A DNA stretch of 36,317 nt from Streptacidiphilus sp. ASG 303 (lineage in GTDB: Bacteria; Actinomycetota; Actinomycetes; Streptomycetales; Streptomycetaceae): the NCBI RefSeq assembly GCF_020991365.1, contig NZ_JAJLRA010000041.1:1-36317 (forward strand). Direction: 5' to 3'. Positions 16,718 through 25,559 of this stretch are shown piece after piece; within the stretch, counting starts at the first letter, position 1, and the number at the start of each line of letters is the position of its first letter. Both the position numbers and the translations under genes were made by a program. The notes beneath the pieces were generated by a model. The model was given only the letters and a program-made list of their open reading frames with translations, did no database searches and was not told the origin of the DNA.

Positions 16718-18136
16718 TCAGACCCGCTCGTCCTCGGGGAGCGTGATCACCCAGTGGGTGGCCTGCCGGGGCCGCAGGTAGAGCGCCCAGTACAGCGCCG
16801 CCGCGGCCACGATGCCGCCGGTGACCAGCAGGTCCTGCCCGGTCTGCTGCCACAGCACGTACGCCAGCACCACGATCAGCAGCACCGGGACGGCCGGCCA
16901 CAGCGGCATCCGCCAGGCGGGGGTGTGCTTGTGGTGGTGGCGGCGGGAGAAGAGCGAGGCGACGGCGACCAGGAGGTACATGCCGGTCACGGCCACGCCG
17001 GTGATGCCGCTCAGGTCCTCCACGGGGACGTAGCACAGGACCGCGCCGGGCACGCCGACCGCGAGGGTGGCCACCCAGGGGGAGCCGAAGCGGCCGATGG
17101 TGGAGAAGGCGCGGTTGACCGGCTCCGGCCAGGCGCGGTCGCGGGCGGAGGCGAAGAGCACCCGGGAGTTCTGGATCACCATCACGATGCCCGCGTTGAT
17201 GATCGCCAGCGCGATGCAGAGGCTGATGAAGGTACCGACCGCGGAGTTGCTCCACGTGGTGACCATGCCCGCGATGTCGCCCTCGGCCAGCGTCTTCAGG
17301 TCGGGGGCGCCCACGGTGATGGCGGCGACCGGGACGAGGATGACGGCGGCGGAGATGGCCAGCGTCCACAGCACGGTGCGGGCCACGTTGCGGCGGGGGT
17401 TCTCCAGCTCCTCGGAGAGGTACACCGCGGTGCTGAAGCCCTGGGTGACGAAGAGCGCGATGGCCAGGCCGGTGACGATCGCGCCGACGGACACCGCGGT
17501 GGTGGCGCCGCCGTCGCCCGCGTTGACCCCGTGCAGCAGGGTGGAGGCGCCGCGCTCGCCGTGGGCGAAGCCGAGCACCGCCACCACGGCGGCCGCGACG
17601 ACCTCCAGCACCAGGAAGACGCCCGTGATCCAGGCGTTGGCCCGCAGGTCCAGCAGGCCGGCCAGGGTCGCCAGCAGCATCACCAGGGCGCCCGCCAGCG
17701 GGGCGCTCATGTGGAAGAGCGGCGCCAGGTAGTCGGCGGTGCCCAGCGCGATGATCGGCGGCACGATCATGACCACGATCAGCGACAGGATGAAGACCAC
17801 CCATCCGGTCAGCCGCCCGGCCAGCGTGCCCACCATCGCGTACTCGCCGCCCGCGCTCGGGATCAGGGTGCCCAGCTCGGAGTAGCAGAAGGCGACGGCG
17901 ATGCAGAGCACCGCGCCGATCGCGATGGTGAGGGCGGTGGCGGTGCCGAGGTCCGCGAAGAGGTCCGGCACGATCACGAAGAGGGAGGAGGCCGGCGTCA
18001 CGCAGGAGAGCGTGAGCAGCGTGCCGCCCACCACTCCGATGGAGCGGGTGAGCTTCCGGGAGCCACCGTCGGCCGTCGCGGCCGCCTGCGCGTCCGCGGG
18101 GGCGCCGGTGCGCGGCGGGTGGATGGTGTCGGTCAT
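16718..18136 (-). CDS. APC superfamily amino-acid permease
   Basis: The 472-aa product is an integral membrane protein of the amino acid-polyamine-organocation superfamily. About 12 hydrophobic helices are seen after a ~28-residue cytosolic N-terminus. The first helix region (SIGVVGGTLLTLSCVTPASSLFV) holds the broken-helix Gly-rich substrate site, and CYSELGTLIPSAGGEYAMVG is the family signature around helix 3. FVTQGFSTAVYLSEELENPRRNV is the helix 6 to loop motif. The substrate cannot be read from the sequence. It has no visible link to secretion and splits the ESX locus between mycP and eccC. The start is ATG with no strong Shine-Dalgarno. A promoter and several dyads lie in the AT-richer region upstream. 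Confidence 0.9.
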   Translation of the reverse strand: MTDTIHPPRTGAPADAQAAATADGGSRKLTRSIGVVGGTLLTLSCVTPASSLFVIVPDLFADLGTATALTIAIGAVLCIAVAFCYSELGTLIPSAGGEYAMVGTLAGRLTGWVVFILSLIVVMIVPPIIALGTADYLAPLFHMSAPLAGALVMLLATLAGLLDLRANAWITGVFLVLEVVAAAVVAVLGFAHGERGASTLLHGVNAGDGGATTAVSVGAIVTGLAIALFVTQGFSTAVYLSEELENPRRNVARTVLWTLAISAAVILVPVAAITVGAPDLKTLAEGDIAGMVTTWSNSAVGTFISLCIALAIINAGIVMVIQNSRVLFASARDRAWPEPVNRAFSTIGRFGSPWVATLAVGVPGAVLCYVPVEDLSGITGVAVTGMYLLVAVASLFSRRHHHKHTPAWRMPLWPAVPVLLIVVLAYVLWQQTGQDLLVTGGIVAAAALYWALYLRPRQATHWVITLPEDERV

Positions 18137-18226
18137 GCGGGATCCGATCGGGTCGGCGGGTCTTTCGGGGGAGCGCTATCGCCTCCGGGGCTCTGCGCGG
18201 TCTCTGGTCGGTCGCTCCCGATCCGC

Positions 18227-18256
18227 ATGAAACCTTTGATGAATCATTGGCGTCAA
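18227..18256 (-). promoter_or_regulatory. Candidate promoter of the permease gene
   Basis: On the minus strand TTGACG (18256 down to 18251) is followed after 18 bp by TTTCAT (18232 down to 18227). The -35 is near consensus, the -10 weak. Transcription would start near 18219 and give an ~83-nt leader. Confidence 0.45.
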
Positions 18257-18430
18257 CCCTGGTCGGGCGACGAAATCCGAAGGCCGGACGCGTGAAAACC
18301 ATGCAACTGACGGATGCTCATGGCATCGACCCGCTCGGCCCGCTCTGTTGCGTGCCTTCGATTGCATGGCCGTCGGCCTTTGATGCTGTTGAAGTGCAGG
18401 CTCTCTTCAGGTTAACCTTGAATGAACGAA
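18233..18430. promoter_or_regulatory. AT-richer, dyad-rich control region upstream of the permease
   Basis: This ~200-bp stretch is noticeably less GC-rich than its surroundings and has no coding signal. It contains CCTTTGATG twice (18233-18241 and 18377-18385), GATGC-TCATG-GCATC (18313-18327), and TTCA-GGTTAACC-T-TGAA (18406-18422), whose core GGTTAACC is a perfect palindrome. Such spaced dyads upstream of a transporter suggest regulator binding. The regulator is not in the window. From 18431 to 18603 I see only Pro/Arg-codon-like GC-rich sequence. Confidence 0.5.
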
Positions 18431-18603
18431 GAGGCCCGTGGAGGCCCTCCCCCCGGGCCGCGCCACCGGCCCGCACGGCACGGGAACCGCAGCCCGCACG
18501 TCCGCACCTGCGGCAAGCGTTACGGATCCGAGGCCCGGCCCGGGCCCCCGTCCGCCCTTCGGGACGACCCCCCACCCGCGGACCCCCGCCTGCGGCCTCC
18601 CCA

Positions 18604-18711
18604 CCCGCAGCCCTGCCGCCCCGCGGACCCGCACCCCACCCGCAGGCCTGCCGCCCCGCGGACCCGCACCCCACTCCGCGGACCCGCACCCCACCCGCAG
18701 GCCCGCCACCC
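18604..18711. repeat. Degenerate 36-bp tandem repeats between the permease and eccC
   Basis: Two alternating 18-bp blocks, CGCGGACCCGCACCCCAC (from 18622, 18658, 18678) and a CCCGCAGGCCTGCCGCCCC-type block (18604, 18640, 18694), form a 36-bp period with one partial unit. The repeats are non-coding as far as I can tell and lie beyond the eccC stop. The rest up to 18864 holds nothing recognisable, and no clean terminator was found for eccC. Confidence 0.7.
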
Positions 18712-18864
18712 CCCACGCACACCCGCCGCCCCCCGGCCGGGGCCCGCCCCGCACCCCGCCGGGAGGCCCCGGCGGCCGTCCCGCCGCCCGGGAGACGGCA
18801 GGGGCCGGGGCCCGCGCGCCGCAGCGCGCCGACCCCGGCCCTGTACCGCCTCCGGGCCGCGCCC

Positions 18865-21800
18865 TCAGTGCGAGGGCAGCCAGCCGGTCTGCACCATCTG
18901 GCCGGTGCCGATCCGGCGCGAGACGAAGACGCCCCGGCCCGGCGGCAGCGGCTGCGGCTTCACCGTGCCGAGCAGCGCGCCCTCGTCCTTGTTGCCGGAG
19001 AGGACGACGCCCTGGGCGCCCAGCTCCTTCATGCGCTGCATGACCGGCTCGAACATGGCCCGGCCGGCGCCGCCGGCGCTGCGGGCGATGATCATGCGCA
19101 GGCCGATGTCGCGGGCGAAGGGCAGGAACTCCACCAGCGGCTGGAGCGGGTTGCCCGAGGAGGTGGCGACCAGCTCGTAGTCGTCCACGATCACGAACAT
19201 GTCCTTGCCGGTGTACCAGTTGCGGGCCCGCAGCTGCTCCGGGGTGACGTCCGGGCCGGGCAGGCGGCGGGCGCAGGAGCCGCGCAGCAGCTCCACGATC
19301 TGCTGGAGGGCCGGCTGGGCGGCGGAGTACTCCACCAGGTGGCCCTGCGGCACGGTGCCGAGCAGCGCGCGCCGGTAGTCGGCGACGACGATGCCGGCCT
19401 CGTCGGGGGTGTACCGCTCGGTGATCTGCTTGATCAGCATCCGCAGCACCGCCGACTTGCCGGACTCGCTCTCGCCGAAGACCACGAAGAGCGGGTCGGT
19501 CTCGAAGTTGACGAACACCGGCGACAGCTCGGCCTCGTCGACGCCGAAGGCCACGCCGCGGTCGGGGAACTCGAAGCCCTTGGGCAGCTGGTCCGCGGGG
19601 AGCACGGTCGGCAGCATCCGCACCTGGGGGGCGCGCGGGCCGGTCCAGGCGGCGTCCACGGCCTGCACGAGCTGCGCGACGCCGTCCTGGAGGTCCTCCA
19701 CGGAGGAGGAGCCGTCCATCCGGGGCAGGCCGGCGAGGAAGTGCAGCTTGTCGGGGGTCAGGCCGCGGCCGGGGGCCCCGGCGGGCACGTTCTGCGCGAC
19801 CTTGCGGTCGATCTCGGACTCCATGGAGTCGCCGAGCCGCAGCTCCACGCGGTTCTGCAGCAGGTCCTTCAGCGCGGGGCGGACCTCGGCGTACCGGGAG
19901 GCGGTGACCACCAGGTGGACGCCGTAGCCCAGGCCGCGCTGGGCGATGTCGGCCACGACCGGCTCCAGCAGCTCGAACTCCTGCTTGAAGGTGAGCCAGC
20001 CGTCGATGACCAGGAAGACGTCGCCGAACTGCTCCCCGGGCAGCGAGCCCTGGGCGCGTCGGGTGCGGTAGGTGCCGATGGAGTCGATGCCCTGCGCCCG
20101 GAAGAGCTCCTCGCGCCGGTTGAGGACGCCGTGGACCTCGCTCACCATGCGGCGGACCTTCTCGGCGTCCAGCCGGCCCGCGACCCCGCCGACGTGCGGC
20201 AGCCCCTGCAGGCCGATCATGCCGCCGCCGCCGAAGTCCAGGCAGTAGAACTGCACCTCGGCCGGGGTGTGGGTGAGCGCGAAGCCCGCGACCAGGGTGC
20301 GCATCAGGGTGGACTTGCCCGAGCGGGGGCCGCCGACGACCATGCCGTGGCCGGCCGCGCCGGAGAAGTCCTGGTACATCACGTCGCGCCGCTGCTCGAA
20401 GGGCTTGTCCACGATGCCGACCGGCACCACCAGGCGGCCCAGCGCCCCGTACTCGGGCGCGGTCAGCCCGCGCTCGGGCACGGTCTGCAGCGGCGGCAGC
20501 AGCTGGTCCGCGCTCGGCGCCTCGTCCAGCGGCGGCAGCCACACCTGGTGCGCCGCCGGGCCCTGGCCGACCATCCGCTGCACGATCACGTCCAGCACCG
20601 TGTCCACCAGCGCGTCGTCCTCGCGGTGCTGCTCCGGCTCCGGCTCGACCGCCGCCGGCTCGGCCACCGCCACCTCGGCGGCGGTGAAGAGCACCGGCTG
20701 CCGGCCGGCGACCCGGCCCGTGGAGCGCACCTGCCCGGCCGGGCGGTACGGCCCGGAGACGTACGCCGCCTTGAACCGGTCCATCACGTCGGTGCCGAAC
20801 TTCAGGTAGCCGACACCGGGCACCGGCGGCAGGTGGTAGGCGTCCGGCACGCCCAGCGCCGCCCGCGACTCCGCCGCGGAGAAGGTCCGCAGGCCGATCC
20901 GGTACGACAGGTAGGTGTCCAGGCCGCGCAGGCGGCCCTCCTCCAGGCGCTGCGAGGCCAGCAGCAGGTGCACGCCCAGCGACCGGCCGATGCGGCCGAT
21001 CTGGATGAACATCTCGATGAAGTCGGGCTTGGCGGTCAGCAGCTCGCTGAACTCGTCGATGATCAGCACCAGTGACGGCAGCGGCTCCAGGGCCGCGCCC
21101 GCCGCCCGCGCCCGCTCGTACTCGTGCAGGTTGGCGTAGTTGCCCGCCGAGCGCAGCAGCTCCTGGCGGCGGTTGAGCTCGCCGGTGATCGCGTCGCGCA
21201 TGCGGTCGACGAGGGTGAGCTCCTCCGCCAGGTTGGTGATCACCGCGGAGGTGTGCGGCATCTCCGCCATGCCGGCGAAGGTCGCACCGCCCTTGAAGTC
21301 GGCGAGGACGAAGTTGAGGATCTCCGAGGAGTGCGTCATCGCCAGGCCCAGCACCAGCGTGCGCAGCAGCTCCGACTTGCCGGAACCGGTCGCGCCCACG
21401 CACAGGCCGTGCGGGCCCATGCCCTCCAGCGCGGCCTCCTTGAGGTCCAGCATCACCGGCTCGCCGTTGGCGCCCAGGCCGATCGGCACCCGCAGCTTCT
21501 CGTGCTGGGCCCGCGGCCGCCAGGTGCGGGAGACGTCGATGGAGCCGGCGTCGCCGACGCCCATCAGGTCGGTGAAGTCCAGGTTCGACAGCAGCGGCTC
21601 GTCGTCGCCGCCCGCCGAGATCCGGTACGGCGCCAGCTGGCGCGCCAGCGCCTCCGACTGCCAGGCCGACAGGGTGTCCGGCACGCCCGTGTAGGCGGCG
21701 CCCGACGCCGACTGCAGCAGCAGCTCGTCGGGGGAGACCGTCACCACCAGCGACCCGCTCAGCTCGTCCAGGTCGCCGGGGACGACCTCGATGACGGTGA

Positions 21801-22812
21801 CGCCCTGCAGGCCCTCCGCCCCGGCCAGCACCGAGTCCTGCGGCACCGCCGCGCCGTCGACCACGACCACCACGTGCGGCTGGTCGGGGGCGGGCGTCGC
21901 GTCGCGGTGGAAGCGCGGCCGGCCGGCCAGCTCGTCCGCCAGGAGCTCCTCCAGCTCGCCGAGGCCGGCGGTGATCAGGCGGCGGCTGCCTGCGCCGTCG
22001 CTCTCCTTGCGGTGCTGGGTGTGCGGCAGCCACTTCGCCCACTCCCACTCCTCCGCAGCGCCCGGCGCCGCGGCGAAGGCCACCACCAGGTCGTCGGGGG
22101 AGTGGAGGGTGGTCAGCTGGGCGACCATCGCCCGGACGCTGCCGTACACCGTGTCCGGGTCGCCGCAGACGGTGATGTGGTAGAAGGCGCGCAGCGAGAC
22201 CGCCAGCGGCAGCTCCTGCAGGGTGCCGTGCGAGGCGAGGAAGGTCCGCATCGCCTCCGCGGTCAGCGGCTCCAGCTCGTCCATCGGCGCGGTCTGCGGC
22301 GCCACCAGCGGCGTCGCCAGCTGCTGCGGGCCGCGGCCCAGGCGGATCTGGGCGAAGTCCGGATCCCCCGGCCGCCGCTCCCACAGCCGCCGCCCCTCCG
22401 CGACGATCGACCACAGCTGGTCGGGCTGGGGGTGCAGGTACAGCTGGGCGCCGCGCTGCCGCTCCGCGGTGCGGCGGACCTGGCGGCGCATCTGCGCGAG
22501 GTACTTGAGGTAGTCGCGGCGCTCGTCCGCCATGGCGGAGCCGCCGCCCCGGCGGGCCCGGACGATCTGCCCCACCGCCATGCCGGCGGTGGAGGCGACC
22601 ATCAGGATGCCCATGACCTTCATGGGGCCGGCCGAGCCCGGCATGAAGAAGAACGCCGCCGAGCCGCCCATGCCGAGCAGCGGCAGCATGTTCATCATCC
22701 AGTCGTCGCCGCCCGTGCGGGGCAGCTCCGGCGGGGACTCCAACTGCACCGGCTCGTCCGGCACCGGGGGCGGATAGGCCCTCGGCGGCCGCTTGACGGT
22801 AACCACGCTCAC
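18865..22812 (-). CDS. eccC: Type VII secretion protein EccC (three FtsK/SpoIIIE ATPase modules)
   Basis: EccC is the hexameric motor of the ESX translocon and recognises WXG100 substrates. The 1315-aa chain combines what ESX-1 splits into EccCa and EccCb. Two membrane helices (about residues 35-80, MLPLLGMGGSAAFFFM and MGILMVASTAGMAVGQIV) precede the cytosolic part. Three P-loops are intact: GATGSGKS (K479), GGPRSGKS (K833) and GESESGKS (K1119). Walker B is LVLIIDEF in module 1, VFLVIDGW in module 2 (no Glu) and MFVIVDDY in module 3, fitting the known pattern in which module 1 is the main active ATPase. The GTG at 22812 begins VSVVTVKRPPRAYPP, matching the conserved VKRPPR N-terminus. A second GTG two codons later is also possible, and an in-frame upstream ATG (23013) is not conserved. 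Confidence 0.96.
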   Translation of the reverse strand: MSVVTVKRPPRAYPPPVPDEPVQLESPPELPRTGGDDWMMNMLPLLGMGGSAAFFFMPGSAGPMKVMGILMVASTAGMAVGQIVRARRGGGSAMADERRDYLKYLAQMRRQVRRTAERQRGAQLYLHPQPDQLWSIVAEGRRLWERRPGDPDFAQIRLGRGPQQLATPLVAPQTAPMDELEPLTAEAMRTFLASHGTLQELPLAVSLRAFYHITVCGDPDTVYGSVRAMVAQLTTLHSPDDLVVAFAAAPGAAEEWEWAKWLPHTQHRKESDGAGSRRLITAGLGELEELLADELAGRPRFHRDATPAPDQPHVVVVVDGAAVPQDSVLAGAEGLQGVTVIEVVPGDLDELSGSLVVTVSPDELLLQSASGAAYTGVPDTLSAWQSEALARQLAPYRISAGGDDEPLLSNLDFTDLMGVGDAGSIDVSRTWRPRAQHEKLRVPIGLGANGEPVMLDLKEAALEGMGPHGLCVGATGSGKSELLRTLVLGLAMTHSSEILNFVLADFKGGATFAGMAEMPHTSAVITNLAEELTLVDRMRDAITGELNRRQELLRSAGNYANLHEYERARAAGAALEPLPSLVLIIDEFSELLTAKPDFIEMFIQIGRIGRSLGVHLLLASQRLEEGRLRGLDTYLSYRIGLRTFSAAESRAALGVPDAYHLPPVPGVGYLKFGTDVMDRFKAAYVSGPYRPAGQVRSTGRVAGRQPVLFTAAEVAVAEPAAVEPEPEQHREDDALVDTVLDVIVQRMVGQGPAAHQVWLPPLDEAPSADQLLPPLQTVPERGLTAPEYGALGRLVVPVGIVDKPFEQRRDVMYQDFSGAAGHGMVVGGPRSGKSTLMRTLVAGFALTHTPAEVQFYCLDFGGGGMIGLQGLPHVGGVAGRLDAEKVRRMVSEVHGVLNRREELFRAQGIDSIGTYRTRRAQGSLPGEQFGDVFLVIDGWLTFKQEFELLEPVVADIAQRGLGYGVHLVVTASRYAEVRPALKDLLQNRVELRLGDSMESEIDRKVAQNVPAGAPGRGLTPDKLHFLAGLPRMDGSSSVEDLQDGVAQLVQAVDAAWTGPRAPQVRMLPTVLPADQLPKGFEFPDRGVAFGVDEAELSPVFVNFETDPLFVVFGESESGKSAVLRMLIKQITERYTPDEAGIVVADYRRALLGTVPQGHLVEYSAAQPALQQIVELLRGSCARRLPGPDVTPEQLRARNWYTGKDMFVIVDDYELVATSSGNPLQPLVEFLPFARDIGLRMIIARSAGGAGRAMFEPVMQRMKELGAQGVVLSGNKDEGALLGTVKPQPLPPGRGVFVSRRIGTGQMVQTGWLPSH

Positions 22813-23276
22813 TTCGGCACCAGCCCTCACGCACGCTGTCGATCGAGTCGCTTCGTCGTTTCGCCGGACCGTCGGGCAGCCGCGCAGCGGTGCGTACCCG
22901 GCCGGCCCGGGGCGAGAGCCCCCGTGGCCCCCTCCGCCGACCGCAGGGGTCCGGGACCGGTGAGCCGCGTCCCGCGTCCCTGCGCAGGGGCCGATCCTAC
23001 TGGTACCTGACAACGGGTCGGAGGCCGTCCCCGCACCCGCTCCCCGCCCCCCTCCCGGACCCGCCCGCCGGGCCCGGGCCCCACCCCCGGGCGGCCTCCG
23101 CGCGGCCCCCCGTGGGCCGACGGGCGGTCACCCCGCGCCCGGCGGCGTTCGGTAGGGTGTCCGCGCGCCGGTCCTGCCGGGATGCGGGCATCCCCGGGCG
23201 GGGCGGGCGCGAGGGGCAGACGGGGGCCGCCGCGCCGCCGCGCCCGCATCCGTCCACACAACAAGGGGGAGAACCG
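22813..23276. promoter_or_regulatory. Divergent control region between eccC and eccD
   Basis: This 464-bp spacer has no credible gene. On the minus strand TAGGAT (22999 down to 22994) is a good -10 for eccC, giving a leader of roughly 175 nt. On the plus strand TAGGGT (23153-23158) is a good -10 for eccD, giving a leader of about 115 nt. Neither has a convincing -35. The less GC-rich patch around 22990-23015 (GATCCTACTGGTACCTGACAA) contains the eccC -10 and may bind a regulator. Confidence 0.45.
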
Positions 23277-24752
23277 GTGAGCGCCAGCGCAACGACCGGA
23301 TTCTGCCGGGTCACCGTCGTCGCACCGGACAGCCGGGTCGACGTCGCGCTCCCGGAGGACGTACCGCTCGCCGACGTCTACCCGGAGGTGCTGCGGCTCT
23401 CCGGCCAGACGCAGCCCGAGGGGACGCCGACCGGCTTCCACCTGGTGCGCCGCGACGGCACCGTCCTGGACAGCGGGCTCCCGCTGGCCGCCCAGCAGGT
23501 GCGCGACGGCGACCTGCTGTCGCTGCGCCCGTTCGCCGAGTCGCTGCCCCCGGCCGTCTACGACGACGTCGCCGACGCCGTCGCGACCGCCGTCGAGGCC
23601 GACCGCCGCTTCTGGGGCCCCGAGCTGATGCGGGTCTCCGGCCTGGTCGGCGCGGTGCTGCTGCTGACCCTCATGGGCTTCGCCCTGTGGTTCTCCGACC
23701 TCCGGCACGACATGCACAGCCTCCCCGGCATCCTCGCCGGGGTCACCGCCGTCGTGCTGACCGCCCTCGCCGGCGTCCGCGCCCGCGTCTACGACGACCA
23801 CGGCGCCGCCCTCGCCCTCGGCCTCGCCGCCCTGCCGCACGCGCTCATCGCCGGATCCGGCGTCCTGCCGGTCGCGCACCCCGGCGCCCTGGTGGGCGGC
23901 GGCCCCGGCCGGCTGCAGTTCCTGGTCGGGTGCGTCACCGTCCTCGTGGTCGCGGTCCTCCTGGTGGGCCTGCTGCCGGAGAAGGACTCGGTCTTCGTCG
24001 GCGCCGCCTTCGTGGCCGCCGCCGGCGCCCTGGCCACCTTCGCCGCCGTCCTCGCGGAGGGCACCTCCGCGAGCTCCATCGCCGCCGTCACCGGCACCGC
24101 CGCGGTCGCCGTCACCGGCTTCCTGCCCGGCCTCTCGGCCCGCTTCGCCCGCCTGCCCGTCGGCTTCCACGCCCCCGGCCAGACCCGCGGCCGCGAGCGG
24201 TCCGCCGGCCAGGCCGACCCCGCCGCCGACCGCGAGGCCGTGGAGTACGAGCGGATCGCCGCCCAGGCCCGGCGCGGCCACGAGGTCCTCGTCGGACTGG
24301 TCGGCGGCGCCGCCGCCGTGGTCGTGGGCGCCGGGGCCGTCCTCGGCTTCAGCGACCGCACCTGGCCCGAGGTGCTGGCCCTGGTGCTGGGCGTCGCCAC
24401 CATGCTGCGCGCCCGCCTCTTCCGCTACTCGGCACAGGTCTTCTGCCTGGTCGTGGCGGGTCTGGCCACCCTGGGCCTGCTGATCCTGGGCCTGTCGCTG
24501 CACACCCCGGAGTTCATCCTCTCGGTGCACGCCGGGCCGGAGGCCGACATCCGCACCGTCTGGCTCTCCGCGGCCGTCGCCGCCGGCGCCGCCGTCCTGG
24601 TGGCCGTCGCGCTGGTCGTCCCGCGCCTCGGCGTCTCCCCCTTCTGGGGCCGCATCCTGGACCTGGTGGACGGCCTGGTGCTGGTCGCACTGGTGCCGGT
24701 CACCCTCGCGGTGCTGGACGTCTACGCCACCGTCCGGGGCCTCACCAGCTGA
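23277..24752 (+). CDS. eccD: Type VII secretion protein EccD
   Basis: EccD is the polytopic subunit thought to line the ESX inner-membrane assembly as dimers. The 491-aa product has a ubiquitin-like cytosolic N-domain (about residues 8-85: CRVTVVAPDSRVDVALPEDVPLADVYPEV and GTVLDSG), a linker, and about 11 hydrophobic helices from residue ~120 to the end. The GTG at 23277 follows AAGGGGGAG with 5-nt spacing and starts MSASATTGFCRVTVV; upstream in-frame codons to 22890 lie in the non-coding spacer. A charged cytosolic loop rich in Arg and Glu (RGRERSAGQADPAADREAVEYERI) interrupts the helices near the middle. It is followed by a 13-bp terminator and then rpsO. Confidence 0.93.
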   Translation: MSASATTGFCRVTVVAPDSRVDVALPEDVPLADVYPEVLRLSGQTQPEGTPTGFHLVRRDGTVLDSGLPLAAQQVRDGDLLSLRPFAESLPPAVYDDVADAVATAVEADRRFWGPELMRVSGLVGAVLLLTLMGFALWFSDLRHDMHSLPGILAGVTAVVLTALAGVRARVYDDHGAALALGLAALPHALIAGSGVLPVAHPGALVGGGPGRLQFLVGCVTVLVVAVLLVGLLPEKDSVFVGAAFVAAAGALATFAAVLAEGTSASSIAAVTGTAAVAVTGFLPGLSARFARLPVGFHAPGQTRGRERSAGQADPAADREAVEYERIAAQARRGHEVLVGLVGGAAAVVVGAGAVLGFSDRTWPEVLALVLGVATMLRARLFRYSAQVFCLVVAGLATLGLLILGLSLHTPEFILSVHAGPEADIRTVWLSAAVAAGAAVLVAVALVVPRLGVSPFWGRILDLVDGLVLVALVPVTLAVLDVYATVRGLTS

Positions 24753-24833
24753 ACCGGCCGGGGCCCCGGCGGCCGCGCCGCAATCCCTGCGGCCGCGCCG
24801 GGACCCCCGCGGCCCCCTCGCGACCCGCCGTCC

Positions 24834-24863
24834 GTGCCCGCCGACCGCCCGGTCGGCGGGCAC
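24834..24863 (+). terminator. Terminator after eccD
   Basis: GTGCCCGCCGACC (24834-24846) pairs perfectly with 24851-24863 around a GCCC loop. It lies 81 bases beyond the eccD stop and isolates the ESX locus from rpsO-pnp. The rpsO promoter is expected just after it; TACGCT (24867-24872) is a possible -10 there. Confidence 0.82.
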
Positions 24864-25002
24864 TGGTACGCTTGGTCACCGACCGTCGCCGCAGCCTGCC
24901 CGCACCCGGGCACCGCCGCCGAGGACGGTCCCCCGAGCCGAGTCCACCGAGGTCCTGTGGTGAAGACCAGGACCACTCGGCTGATCACACGAAGGAGTTG
25001 CC

Positions 25003-25293
25003 GTGGCCCTCGACGCCGCCGTCAAGAAGCAGATCATGGCCGAGTTCGGCACCAAGGAGGGCGACACCGGCTCCCCCGAGGTCCAGGTCGCGATGCTGAC
25101 CCGCCGGATCAGCGACCTGACCGAGCACCTCAAGACCCACAAGCACGACCACCACTCCCGCCGGGGCCTGCTGCTCCTGGTCGGCCAGCGCCGCCGCCTG
25201 CTGCAGTACCTGGCCAAGAAGGACATCGAGCGCTTCCGTACGCTCGTCGACCGCCTCGGCATCCGCCGCGGTGCCGCCGGCGGCGCCCGCTAG
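25003..25293 (+). CDS. rpsO: 30S ribosomal protein S15
   Basis: S15 binds the central domain of 16S rRNA early in 30S assembly. The 96-aa product has the full family signature: [33 protein letters not shown] and [21 protein letters not shown]. The last seven residues (GAAGGAR) are a short extension beyond the usual 89-aa form. The GTG at 25003 has an excellent GAAGGAG. The rpsO-pnp order is conserved across bacteria. Confidence 0.98.
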   Translation: MALDAAVKKQIMAEFGTKEGDTGSPEVQVAMLTRRISDLTEHLKTHKHDHHSRRGLLLLVGQRRRLLQYLAKKDIERFRTLVDRLGIRRGAAGGAR

Positions 25294-25303
25294 CACCCCG
25301 CCC

Positions 25304-25336
25304 GGGGGCGGCCTCCCGTCACGGGAGGCCGCCCCC
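25304..25336 (+). terminator. rpsO-pnp intergenic hairpin
   Basis: A 14-bp perfect stem (25304-25317 with 25323-25336) closes on GTCAC, 10 bases after the rpsO stop. A second hairpin, CCCCGCCCC with GGGGCGGGG plus a bulged extension (25346-25378), follows directly. In S. coelicolor the rpsO-pnp intergenic stem-loop is reported as an RNase III cleavage site, so this may be a processing site or partial terminator rather than a full stop. Confidence 0.75.
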
Positions 25337-25437
25337 GTCGCGCATTCCGGGCCCCCGCCCCTCGGGGCGGGGCCCGGGACGGCGCGCCGCACCCCGCCGG
25401 TATCCCCGTCCCGCAAGCGCGCGGAGGACCCGGTTTG

Positions 25438-25443
25438 TAGGGT
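25438..25443 (+). promoter_or_regulatory. Possible -10 box of a pnp promoter
   Basis: TAGGGT stands in a short AT-richer patch (25433-25456) between the intergenic hairpins and the pnp leader structure. No -35 match is visible at standard spacing. Transcription from here would produce a ~290-nt pnp leader. Confidence 0.35.
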
Positions 25444-25559
25444 GTGGATTTACAGGGTGGAGGGAACGCCCGTGGTGACGGCGCCGCACGGCAGCGGCGC
25501 CGACGGGCACACCCGACACCGCGCGGGCCGCAGGCCTCAAACGGAGGCCGCCCGCACCC

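Noticed and set aside
18176-18367. 63-codon frame on the - strand in the AT-richer control region
   Set aside because: Arg-rich, without a ribosome-binding site, overlapping the permease promoter, and with no recognisable family.
18247-21075. Long open frame on the + strand across the permease-eccC spacer and the eccC region
   Set aside because: It is antisense to conserved eccC sequence and has the Gln/His/Arg/Gly-rich composition of a high-GC shadow frame, with no recognisable domain.
7245-24863. EccA or PE/PPE genes in the ESX locus
   Set aside because: No AAA+ EccA-like protein and no PE/PPE motif were found on either strand, so the locus is of the EccA-less type.
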